The translations under genes and the position numbers were made by a program. This document shows, in pieces, positions 26,001-35,200 of a stretch of DNA of 64,000 nt (position 1 is its first letter; each line of letters starts with the position of its first letter). Source of the stretch: Apus apus (taxonomy: Eukaryota; Chordata; Aves; Apodiformes; Apodidae); NCBI RefSeq assembly GCF_020740795.1, contig NC_067312.1:40136905-40200904 (forward strand), read 5' to 3'. The notes under the pieces are model-generated. The model had not been told where the DNA came from and did not search any database. It saw only the letters and a program-made list of their open reading frames with translations.

Positions 26001-28231
26001 TGATGCATTTGAATAGGATGAGATAATAATTAACCATCCAAAGCACTGATGAGGAGAGAGATACTATGTATTGATGTGTTGCAGGTGGTCTTTTTGTGGT
26101 GTCCCTGTGTAAATGTTAGCTATCACCATTTCAAAATAAGCTATCCTGAATAAAACTTGACCTAAGACTTCAGCTGTCTGAAGTTAAATATTGTGAGCCT
26201 GCAAAGTGCAGATCAGATGTTGCCAAGATGCCAATTTCTGGCATCTGCGTGTGACCCTGAACCATGTGTCAGCATGTGAACAGCATCAAGCAGCAAAGTA
26301 TTGATGTCATGCCTAAATCTTACTAGAATCTTGACATCTCTCCACCTCTCAAGGAATTCAGTCTCAGGTGGACCCAGTAGTCCACACAGAGGAATCTAGA
26401 AAAACCCTTATGGCAGAGTGGGAAGTGATGCCCACAAGAAAATGTTTACGCTTTCCTGGTGAATGCATTCATAAAATCATGAATAATGATGTTAACACTT
26501 GTTGGACAGGGATAAATAATCTCATCTGCATTGCTAAAGTAGCAGTTTTCTAACTGCTTTAAAAAGATACTGGCCAGAGAAGGCTGCTCCCCAAAGAGAT
26601 GTGAATATGTAAGTTACCTAACCTGCTTCTGTTTAAACAGAAATAAATAGCAGAAAGAGTAGGTAAAAAAATCATCCAGCAATTAGTGGAAGAGAAAATT
26701 TTGCTGTGTAGCCTGTGAAAGGTCAGAGTTTCTGTGAGCTAGAATTACCAGCAGGATGTTCTTTGGGCTGGATTGTTCAACAAAAGTACCATACCTTACT
26801 GCATAGGGTCCTTGTAGCCTAAGTAAACCTAAGGTAGAAAAATATTTCTTCTGCATTCTCTGAGCACCCTCTCTCTTTCAATAAAAGCTTATTTTAGACA
26901 TTTGACCTTTAGGCCTGTAACTGTAAAAATCTGTTTTGATGTGGTTGTCTGAATATGGGCAATGTAAGTCTAAAAATTTTCAAGCCTGTTTTAACCTGTT
27001 CTAGATGGCTTTGCTTGACAATGTTCAGAACAAGAGACTCAGATCTCTCCTAAGTAGTGTATGCATGTACCTCTGTTCCTTACTTTTTTTTTTTAATGGC
27101 TAGTTCACTGAAAAATAAAGGCAGTAGTTTGGCAATCAGAAGCAATGTTTCCCTTTACTTCTGAGGCCTCTATTCAGATATTGAATAGAAATTGCTCAAT
27201 ATGAATTAACGGCTGGGAGAAGAAAAATCTCTGCGAGAAAAGCCCTTTTGTGTCAAGTTAGCACATCATAAAATACGCTTTTTAATGCTATATTCACAGC
27301 TTTCTCTTTCGTGAACAGGCTGAAAGAAGAAGGGGGGAGCAGAGATATATTTCAGCAGTGGTGGCAATACATTTAAACACCACAGCCAAGTTTTCAGCAT
27401 TGGCTTCAGATTTAACTCTTCTTAAGCTGTCTTTAATATATTCTGAAATTGTTCAATTTTCTGTTTTCCTTTGTGTCCATCAGAATGCTGACTCAATTTT
27501 ATTACACTTTCCACATGCCAAAAGAGTCTTTTATCTAGTTCTTCAGACAAGATTTACAGTGAAAACTGTTTTGAAATTTAACAGTTCAAAAAGAAAAGAA
27601 TATGAAAACCTAAATAGCAGTGAATTCAGCAGCAGAGGTAATTCAGTGGAGTATTGTTTTTTGTGCAGATGACCTTATGATACAGCATAAAACCAGTTAA
27701 TTTTAATGCTTTTCCAGACAACCAGGAACCACATGAAGCACTGAACCAGGACAAGGATGTTGATTACAATTTAGATGAGAATGAAGCTGAATCAGAAACA
27801 GACAAGCAAGAAGCTCTTGCAGGGATTGAAAATGGTAAGAGAAAGGAAAAAAAAAAGTTATAAATCAAGTACTGCATGCTGAACTTTTCAAGATGGTACT
27901 CTGAATGGTTTCCTATAGCAGATGCAGCCAGCTAATTTCTGTTTGCTCTTTGAGCTTTCTTTCATGTTGACCGTGTGACCCGTTTTCTATGTAGCCCCAC
28001 TGAAGCTACTGTTTAACATGCGGTGGGGACAGTATATGTAGCTTCTACAGTACTTCACAGTCCTGTTCAGAACTTCTCCTGCTGTGTTTTACATTGTTTT
28101 CAGGATGCAGAACTATCACTTCACCCTCTTTAAAGATATTTCTGTACTATTTGTTTTCCTGATTAGTTCAAAACCCGGAAGACATCGAGAACCACTTACC
28201 TGAGCAAGCTGAAGTACGACAGAGGTTGTGA
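1962..28231 (+). CDS. GOLM1: GOLM1, Golgi membrane protein 1 (GP73/GOLPH2), 9 coding exons
   Basis: Type II membrane protein of the cis-Golgi; its luminal part is a coiled coil and an acidic tail, and in mammals the ectodomain is released by furin. Joining 1962-2060, 4325-4504, 13330-13384, 14401-14503, 20236-20374, 24650-24776, 25387-25674, 27718-27834 and 28167-28231 gives 1173 nt, 390 codons plus TGA, in frame with GT-AG introns throughout. Visible features: signal anchor at residues about 4-25 (CIIVLGFNYWIASSRSVDLQ), heptad-rich region at about 34-170, N-glycosylation sequons NIT (99-101) and NQT (134-136), a poorly conserved Glu/Gln/Lys-rich middle, and the conserved acidic motif DYNLDENEAESETDKQ near the C-terminus. 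Human GOLM1 is about 400 residues, and the difference is mainly ten residues upstream of the ATG used here. Oddities are the missing upstream Met, KVRR in place of RVRR, and a weak donor after coding exon 7. The paralogue GOLM2/CASC4 fits less well because of the close match to GOLM1 in the N-terminal, coiled-coil and acidic-tail segments. Confidence 0.96.
2727..2759 (+). repeat. (TTTA)n microsatellite
   Basis: About eight TTTA units in GOLM1 intronic sequence. Confidence 0.95.
4325..4504 (+). CDS. GOLM1: GOLM1 coding exon 2 (start of the luminal coiled coil)
   Basis: Residues 34-93. Acceptor tttcctcag ends at 4324, donor gtaggg begins at 4505, both in phase 0. Encodes RRAAAERGAVELKKNEFQGE, essentially identical to human GOLM1, then a Gln-rich heptad region. 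The furin-type site is at 4349-4360 and reads KVRR. Confidence 0.96.
10585..10985 (-). mobile_element. Solo LTR of an endogenous retrovirus
   Basis: A 401-bp segment that starts TG and ends CA and is flanked on both sides by AAGC (10581-10584 and 10986-10989), a likely 4-bp target duplication. On the minus strand it has a TATA-like box (plus 10677-10684) and AATAAA (plus 10604-10609) in LTR order. No gag, pol or env remnant flanks it. The family is not assigned; the 4-bp duplication would fit a gammaretrovirus-like group, but boundaries were set by eye. Lies in the 8.8-kb GOLM1 intron, antisense to the gene. Confidence 0.68.
11575..11684 (+). repeat. 55-bp tandem duplication
   Basis: Two head-to-tail copies (11575-11629 and 11630-11684), each starting CTCTTTCACATGGCAAATAT, with a single visible difference (CTAATAAC versus CTAGTAAC). 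The near identity suggests a recent duplication; it is intronic to GOLM1. Confidence 0.93.
13330..13384 (+). CDS. GOLM1: GOLM1 coding exon 3
   Basis: Residues 94-111 plus the first base of 112. Acceptor ccttctag ends at 13329 and donor gtgtgt begins at 13385. Contains the conserved glycosylation sequon in SNITVNERLIQSL, matching the NNITTGERLI segment of human GOLM1. It follows the largest intron of the gene (4505-13329), which contains a solo LTR and a 55-bp duplication. Confidence 0.95.
14401..14503 (+). CDS. GOLM1: GOLM1 coding exon 4
   Basis: Residues 112-145 plus two bases of 146. Acceptor ttttggtcag ends at 14400 and donor gtaagt begins at 14504, splitting a Leu codon. Encodes the end of the coiled coil, with FQKNQTNLQRKFSYD conserved and a second sequon (NQT). 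Confidence 0.96.
14504..20235 (+). other. GOLM1 intron between coding exons 4 and 5, with a GC-elevated block
   Basis: 5.7-kb intron. Most is AT-rich and featureless. About 16.9-18.2 kb is distinctly richer in GC, has a (CA)n run near 17477 and chance frames on both strands up to 141 codons. It contains no CR1 hallmark that I can see and was not identified. Confidence 0.7.
20236..20374 (+). CDS. GOLM1: GOLM1 coding exon 5
   Basis: Completes Leu146 and encodes residues to 192. Acceptor ttttctctag ends at 20235 and donor gtatgg begins at 20375, phase 0. Starts SQCINQMKELKDQYEERIDE, close to human; the Cys corresponds to the luminal cysteine of the family. A CR1 copy begins about 320 bp downstream. 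Confidence 0.95.
20692..21310 (-). mobile_element. CR1 LINE fragment, antisense to GOLM1
   Basis: The plus strand begins with the reversed CR1 tail (atcatagaatcacagaatga, then GGTTGGAAGAGAC). On the minus strand, 20792-21295 is open for 167 codons and reads [10 protein letters not shown]..., [13 protein letters not shown] and EGRFGLDIRRKFF, the C-terminal part of CR1 ORF2 with an internal deletion. It lies in the intron after GOLM1 coding exon 5. 5'-truncated. Confidence 0.93.
24033..24062 (+). repeat. Short 14-bp direct duplication
   Basis: CAGTCACTAATCT occurs twice in tandem with a 14-bp period, in a GOLM1 intron. Confidence 0.85.
24650..24776 (+). CDS. GOLM1: GOLM1 coding exon 6
   Basis: Residues 193-234 plus one base. 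Acceptor gtctttaatag ends at 24649 and donor gtgagg begins at 24777. Encodes a Gln/Lys/Glu-rich stretch (ADVQLPALKQTELKQADLEQ). This part of GOLM1 diverges quickly, so the call rests on frame, phase and splice sites rather than on residue identity. Confidence 0.88.
25387..25674 (+). CDS. GOLM1: GOLM1 coding exon 7 (variable acidic/Gln-rich region)
   Basis: Residues 235-330 in part. Acceptor ttgtttacag ends at 25386. The donor used is G|GTTGGT at 25675, because only a phase-1 end joins in frame to coding exon 8. Low-complexity Glu/Lys/Gln sequence (for example EETEREQLLNYDAKQDDLPP), typical of the poorly conserved luminal middle of GOLM1. Without splicing the frame meets TAG at 25680. Confidence 0.9.
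27718..27834 (+). CDS. GOLM1: GOLM1 coding exon 8 (conserved acidic motif)
   Basis: Acceptor tgcttttccag ends at 27717 and donor gtaaga begins at 27835, phase 1 at both ends. Encodes DVDYNLDENEAESETDKQ, the segment of the GOLM1 tail best conserved with human, followed by EALAGIEN. Confidence 0.96.
28167..28231 (+). CDS. GOLM1: GOLM1 last coding exon
   Basis: Acceptor ttcctgattag ends at 28166. Encodes VQNPEDIENHLPEQAEVRQR, Leu and TGA at 28229-28231. It aligns loosely with the human C-terminus. The 3'UTR follows directly. Confidence 0.92.
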
Positions 28232-28685
28232 ACAAAGGAGATTCATGATGCAACTTCATCACCATCTTCTCACGTAAATACAGCAGTGTTGAAAGTCAAA
28301 GTGATCTGGGAATGTTTTTGATTATCTTCTCAAGTCTTCAATAATGGCCCAAATGAAGCAGTATTTTCTTGTGATTTTTGAGTACTATTCAGTACTATTT
28401 CAGTGCTGAAAAAATAATCTTCAATCTCCAGGGGCTTGTTTTAAAGCAGCTTGACCTCTGCAATCAATGACTCTCTCCTTCCTAGTGATTACAAAATTGA
28501 AACCAGCCAGCAGCAAGTGTAGTAACTTTGAAGTTGGCTAACTTGTACAGTCAAAGTACAGTAACAGTTTGTGGGCATAGGTGGTAGATGAGGGAGTCCT
28601 CTGCCACGGATGGACTTCTCCCAGGAGCAATGCAGTAGAGAAATTCCCAGCCTAGCTTTAAGAACAGCATAAGAGGAGCTAACTT

Positions 28686-28691
28686 AATAAA
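28686..28691 (+). terminator. Candidate proximal poly(A) signal of GOLM1
   Basis: Canonical AATAAA about 455 bases after the GOLM1 stop codon. No strong GT-rich element is obvious downstream, so it may be weak. Confidence 0.35.
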
Positions 28692-30464
28692 ACATGGGAA
28701 GGATGAAAAACGGCCCATGCTGCACCCTACCCATGTGCCTATCTGGCACCTTTTTACTGAAATGTAGGCAAGACTCAGAAAGCATGTCTATAGTCCTTGT
28801 ATGTTACACAGTATGAACTTTTCATGACAGAAGCCGTCTGAAATGGTGTGCTACAACTAATACCCTCCACCATCTTTTGCTAAAATGCAGAAAGGCAGAT
28901 GCTCACCTTGTAGAACAGCAATCATCTCAGCTTTTCAAAGCAACTAATCTGTGCTGGACTTGCAGGGACGATAAACAGGACAACACAGTTACCAGACATC
29001 TTGAGGTCTCCCACAGGTAAAGCTGTTATGAAGTCTTAAATGTTCTATATCCATTGTCTCTTCTGTAACTTGTTGAATGTAACGAAGGCACCTGTAACTG
29101 CAGTCCAACCTGCATTTTGTGTAGCCAGCTGTTTGAAGACTGTATTGTTGTGTTCTCAAGACTGACACCGGTTTGGAGCAATCTTTTTGAGTATGAACCA
29201 GCCTCCCTCAAGACAGTGTGAGAGCAGACAGACATGACTGACTTCCCAACCAGCAACTCCCACTTCAGAAAACACAGCTTTGTCTTGGCTTTTTCTTCCT
29301 GCACGTCCATTTTGTAATTACTTTTGTGGTGTGTCATTCCTCAGCATACCAGTTTACAACTCTGGTACCTTAAGATGTCTCAATATGCATGTGAGAGGTT
29401 GGTTATTTAGTAAATGATGAGTATTAATTGTCATCAATTGACAGACAGACCTCAAGTCAAATGGTGCCTATTTAGCCTGGATACATAAAACAGTTCACTG
29501 ATACAACTTGACACAAGTGACTTGAATTCTTCTAAGAAAAGCACTAATGTTGATTACTGAGTTCCTGGTTCCTTTTTTTTTTCTTCACCATTTCAGTCAG
29601 ACTTATTAACTGGTCTGGGCTACTACAGTCAATAGAGCAGGGAAAACAAATGCTTGTAAGCAGGAGAGAAAAGTAAGCATAAGCATCTCTTCTAACTGAC
29701 AAGTAGTGGGAAGCTTGTAATATTAGGTTATTTTTTGCAGATAATGGCAGGTTTTAAGGTCAAAATGTTTACATATTCTGAGTAAAAAGGGCACTTTCTT
29801 AGGACTTAATCTATAAACAATTATGTAGCTGAGATGAAGTGAATCAGGATTTTATTAGCGACTGTTAGAATATATGCTTTTTAACAGTAGAAAAAGTACA
29901 GTGAAACACTCTATTCAGGTTGAACAGCTTTAACCTAAACCTGGTAAAATCACAAACAAAATCCTTAAGGTAATTAATATGCTGCCAGTGAATTATTTTA
30001 AAGCAAATTGTTTTGACTGGTTTTATACAGCACCCAAACCCAATTGGGCTTCTCACTGGTCAGCTAGATGTAGTCCTCCACAGAAACAAGACCAGCTATG
30101 TACCACGCACACTGGTTACACCTCTGACAGTAGAGTATCTGAAAACCTGTGTAAAAGCAATGAAGAAATACAATCTTAATTCTCAACAGCTTCAAGTTCT
30201 ACTGGAATGTAACTGGTGGTAAATTTCCAAGGGGCCTGTATGTCTACCATACATGATGTTAAAGAACTTCAGTTGTACAAAACGAGATTCAATTGTAACT
30301 GTGGTTTACTTAAAAGTGTAAAAAATTTACTAAAATGTTTAGTTTGCGGGGCAAGGCAAGCTCCTTTGCTGTAATCACCTCGGGGTTAAATTAAAACTAC
30401 TTCTTGATTTTTTTTTAATTTTTTTTTTTAACTAAGCCTGATCCATATCAGATGAGCATTTTAA

Positions 30465-30470
30465 AATAAA
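30465..30470 (+). terminator. Candidate distal poly(A) signal of GOLM1
   Basis: Canonical AATAAA in an A-rich context about 2.2 kb after the stop, only about 94 bases from an opposing signal that could serve NAA35. Confidence 0.4.
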
Positions 30471-30563
30471 AATAATAATCTCTACTCTGTATTTCACCTT
30501 ATTCTGTACAGTTCATCAACTTCTAACATTAATGAAGATGGGAAAGACAATAATTTCCATTTC

Positions 30564-30569
30564 TTTATT
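30564..30569 (-). terminator. Candidate distal poly(A) signal of NAA35
   Basis: TTTATT on the plus strand, so AATAAA on the NAA35 strand, about 1.65 kb after its stop codon. A GT-bearing stretch follows on the minus strand. Confidence 0.4.
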
Positions 30570-31872
30570 CCATAAGTGATGTGGAACTTGGTCTTTTAAT
30601 TGCTGCTTCCTTTGGGGAAATACTGAAAGGTGTCCTTGAGATGCTGCCATATAGTTCAAAATCTTTAAGACAGATTTTGTGATGTTTACAAAAAGGCAGC
30701 AAAAGCCAGATGAATTCTCAGCACCCTCCACTAGGACCACTTTGCCATCTTTACAAACTGTTTGCAGGGTTTTCATTCTTTTGTCAACCATGAAGAAGCA
30801 TTTCAGTATACTAATCATGATGATGAGCAAACATGTAAGGCAGTAGGCAGCCTCCTTAGAGAAATCAGGAAAAGCAAGCTGAAAGTTGCTGGCAGATGTG
30901 TGTTCCAGTCAAGAGTTTTTAAAATTGTTTTCCAGCTCTGCTTAGGTGATGGAATTAAAGTGGTATTACTCAACACTATGACTGTATTTTAAGAGAAACA
31001 CTGAAGTTTTACATGGTCAGGAGGCACTTCCAAGCTCAGCACTACAGAGGAAGCCATTCTGCACCAAAATTAGGAACTGTCCTGTTCAACACCATCAAAC
31101 CTGGAGGATTTGCTTCTTTGGTGCAGGTAAGACCTGGCAGTATGGTTTATCCAAGAGCAGATCAGCTTTCCCTTCACCTCCTTGTAGCAGATTGGTCAAC
31201 ACAGCACCCTACCTCTATTATTCACATCCAGAAGCACAAGAGGAAGAATGTTCCAAGAAGAAAAGGGTAGGTTTGCGGTTCCTCCTGTATGGGTTGTTTT
31301 CTGCCTTTATCAACTGTTACGGAAGGTGGTAAGATCAGCAGCATGGCAGTCAAGAGTAAGAGAATGAAGGTCATGCTGACTAAGCAATGGAACAAATCAG
31401 CAATCCCTCTTATGGCAAAGTAACAAGATGATTGACATAAAGTTACCAAGTAGTTAAAATAGATGCCTGGTGTTTCATATTCTGTCCTGCTAAAAATGCT
31501 AAGCTATGCAGATTCTTCAGTACCATGAAGAATAAAGACAAAGGAACAAACTACAACCAGAAATAACTTACTCTGTTTCTTACTAACTTCAGAGACTTCT
31601 ACATTTGAGACAAACCACCTCCTAGACTAACGACCTCAGTAAAGGAAAAATCACTGAGTTCAGTGCAGAAGGAACAAAATGACTAGTTTCCATCTGCTCT
31701 CCATTTCCATAAAGACTGTTACAGCTAACAGGACTTGGCAAGAGAAGAACCAAGTGTTTGTACTTGCAAAATGAGAAAAGTGGAAAGTGACAATCTCTCC
31801 CAAGTGGCTTTGCTCCAAGTAGAGTTCCAGCTGCTCAACTCAGTATCAGACATGATGCTCTATTGTACTACT

Positions 31873-31878
31873 TTTATT
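31873..31878 (-). terminator. Candidate proximal poly(A) signal of NAA35
   Basis: AATAAA on the minus strand about 345 bases after the NAA35 stop; it would give a short 3'UTR. Confidence 0.4.
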
Positions 31879-32222
31879 CCGTCCTGAATGTTATTAAATC
31901 TCTAAACTACCAACTTCTGTCACAGCTTAATAATAATAATAATGATTTATGATTAAATCTGCAGTAAGATTAAGGTACAACATTCCTTAACAATACAGTT
32001 GATTAAAATCAGCTTCACCTGTAAAACTTTACACAGACCACTTTAAAACAGCAGTTGTCAATCAGACTACGTAAACAAGGCAGACTATAGATATTCCACA
32101 TCACAGTACTTTTATCCTGAAGATCTCTCTCAGTCTGGGTACAACTCTAGATACTCTATCCTACAGCTGGTATCTGATACACAGAGTATCCTTCAGGTAT
32201 CATAACAATAATCTCTTCTCTT

Positions 32223-32282
32223 TCAAACAAGCTTCACAACTGGAAAATATTTATGTGGGGAGAAGTCAAATTCAGGAGGAAC
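32223..32282 (-). CDS. NAA35: NAA35 last coding exon
   Basis: Residues 707-725 and TGA. Acceptor tttttccag. Encodes [19 protein letters not shown], matching the human C-terminus nearly exactly. The 3'UTR runs toward lower coordinates. Confidence 0.97.
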   Translation of the reverse strand, partial: VPPEFDFSPHKYFPVVKLV

Positions 32283-35200
32283 CTGGAAAAAAACAGACGT
32301 AAAACATGACACAGGAGCACTACTGAATTTAACACTCAAAATGATACCCTGGCAGATACAAGAAAAGCTTTTCAACAGCAGAAGATTAAAAAAAGTAATC
32401 CTATATATGAAAAATATTCCACTCCAGTTAGTTCTGTATATGCCAACCATTCTCCAGAAGTAAAGGGCACAAAGCTGCGGAGTGCTGGTGTGCCTCTTCC
32501 GTGTGCTCCTGCACTCTCCTGTGCTCAGCCTTTGGCAGGAAGTCTGAAGGTCCCCTCCTCCCTCTAACCCACCTGGCACCCACTCTCCCAATGGTGTTCA
32601 CAAAAGGAGCTGGTAACACTGCTACCAATTACTTCTTCCAGCTCTTGAAGAATACTCGTATTTGCACATGGCATCCCACATGCACTTCCCAATTGTTTCT
32701 CCAAAATATTTAGAAACAAGAGCTTTAAATATACAAATAACTACAACAAACTATTTCCAATGGAAAATCGGATTGAATTACTTTCTCAGTTCTAACAGAA
32801 TAAGTGACCTGAACTGCTCATTAAGCTCAAAGAGATCTGTGGTAGCACTGTGTAGAATGCTGCGTTTCACTTTCTATTTGACTGGCATTTTCTTACCTTT
32901 GAGTCTTTTTTGTGGCCTCCTGCCAGTAGCTTCATGACAACGATATTGGGTTTAGCAACTTTCAGAATTCGATTGACCTAAACACAGAGCAAGAACTTTT
33001 CATGTGAAAGCCTATGATCGCAATATTATTTCAAAGATAATACTCAAATGTTTACATACTCTAACAATACAGCAGTCCTCTTGCAGTATCCATTTAACAG
33101 ACATCAGGGCATTTTGGGTTTGAAATACAACAGATGGATTAATGAATTTAATGACAGGACATTTATTTTAACAGTCACTTTTTTATTCAGAAGACCATGG
33201 AACCACTGCTCTCCCTCCCCATGCTTGTGTTCAAAAACTGTTAAACTAAGGCAAGTTCTGAGGCACTCATCCAAACAAATACTTAGGCAGATTCTATCTA
33301 GGCATCTGCCCCCAACAGTGTGATCCAAACACAATGAGAAGGGGAAACTCAAGTATCAAACAGGTGGCTGTTTGCATGGAAGTGTTCTGGGCCCACTCAG
33401 ACTCCATCTAACTACCCTGTTAGCCTCAACCAGATCTTTGAGTGCAACCAGGATCCACAGAACAGGCACAGATCCCTGAATTCTCAGGAGAAGGTAACTC
33501 CTTTATTCATCTTAACCTGCTCAAATGTCACAGAGTAAGTATCCTCCTTGCTCTAAAATACAGACACAAACAGTTTTTCAGCTATGGACAAAGAGGGAGA
33601 AACTCCTACCCTTGTTTACAGCCCAGTGCTGAGAAAACGGCTCCAGGAAACAAGTGCTGGACTCAATACCCTTTTCAAACCTGTTTTTCCCACCTCTCAA
33701 GAGAACATGTGAATTACCAAATTCCAGGAGAGGCAGACACATGTCACCTTGTTAAAACCAAAGGCAACTTGCAAGAAGGAAATTAGTAGTTTTGTTTGGA
33801 ACAGTGAGCACAACCCTGATCACGCTATGTATTGAAACACATCACTATGTTAAGATGTCACCACCTTCTTCTGTCCACTCCTTAAAGCACTCAGCTTTAC
33901 TAAACATTTTCAACAAGTACACTTTGGATCTCAAGTAGATCCAGCTGAAAACAAACATCATTATGAATAAATGCTCCTTCTCCCAGTATTTCAAGTCTTA
34001 CCTCATAGTCTGGATTAGGAATATTCTCAAGAATCATTTTAGCTTGCTGGAAGTGTTTGCTAGCTGCCATGTACAGATCTGATGACTGAGGAGGCGGGCT
34101 GTACTTATTTAAATCAGACATTTCCTGGCATGTTACAGAAACAGATATTAAAATCAGTTGGTAACAAGTTGTATTTCTATCACCTTAAATGAAAAAAAAT
34201 TTACTACATTGAAGAAAAAAGTTATATCAGCTAAGTACTAGTTTAAGAATAAATACTTGAGTTGAAAACATTTATTTAAAATGGCAAACACCAAGTAGCA
34301 ACACGCTGTTTAATGATTATTTTCCAGTGCCAAAAATGCAATGAACTTCTTATACTCTTCATAAAATAATCTCTCCTGAATGACTGTCATTCATTTGCTC
34401 TTTGAGTCTTGCAACAGGGTATAAAATTAAAAAAAAAATAGGAGAAAAAAATAAGGTGTATGATATAGTTTACTCAAATCAAGGTTACAGCGAGCTACTG
34501 AAACTGCTCAAAACTTCATTTCCTATAATTTTGACATTTCCAGGTTTAATTTTTATTAGAGATAAAAAATCTTCAGTGACAAGGAGAAAGCCGTGATAGT
34601 CTTAATTTCCAATACAGCTTTTCATAACACTAAATTAGGGAGAATGACTGGCATGCAAAATAGTACAGTTTCAGTTCAGACAGATCTATAGAAATGTACA
34701 AGTTTGGCCACCAGAAAAGTTCAACAAAAAATGTCCAAACTTTTACACCTAAGGCAGAATAACCTCAAAAATCTCTAGGGCTAATAACCAGCTGGATGAG
34801 CAGGAGGGTTATGGTGAACCAACTGAATACTAGTCAACGAAAGTGCTCTTATTACAGATCTGACAAGCCTCATATGGGACAATCAGGACTATGGCCAGCA
34901 GGTCAAGGAAAGCTGTCACCCTGTACTCACTACTGATGCTCTGACACCTGAAATACAGCATCCAGTGTTGGACTCAGTTCAATAAAGATGCTGAGATAGG
35001 GAGATGGCTGGGGGCCTGGAGCACATGATGAACAATGACAAGTCAATGGACCTGGGCTTTCTCAGTTAGACAAAAAGGAGGCTAATGGGTAATCTTAATA
35101 GCAGCCTCCAACGGCCTGAAAGACAGTTACGAAGCTACCAGAAGACGAATGCTCCTTGCTAATGGCAGACAACATAACATGGCAGGGAGAGGTGGCAAAC

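Larger units (their letters stand above)
28232..30490 (+). other. GOLM1: Probable GOLM1 3'UTR
   Basis: Non-coding stretch after the GOLM1 stop. Two candidate poly(A) signals on this strand, AATAAA at 28686 and at 30465, would give 3'UTRs of about 0.5 or 2.2 kb. Human GOLM1 has a long 3'UTR of well over 1 kb, which favours the distal site. No repeat is recognised apart from T-rich runs at 30409-30429. Confidence 0.5.
30535..32222 (-). other. NAA35: Probable NAA35 3'UTR
   Basis: Non-coding sequence after the NAA35 stop, with candidate poly(A) signals at 31873 and 30564. Only short chance frames are present and no repeat is recognised, apart from a short (AAT)n run near 31931. Confidence 0.45.

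Noticed and set aside
26355-26440. Possible extra GOLM1 exon (AG at about 26354, open frame after it)
   Set aside because: No usable donor at the needed phase, and coding exons 7 and 8 already join in frame.
33442-33786. 114-codon plus-strand frame inside NAA35
   Set aside because: Antisense to the intron between NAA35 coding exons 20 and 21, with no family resemblance.
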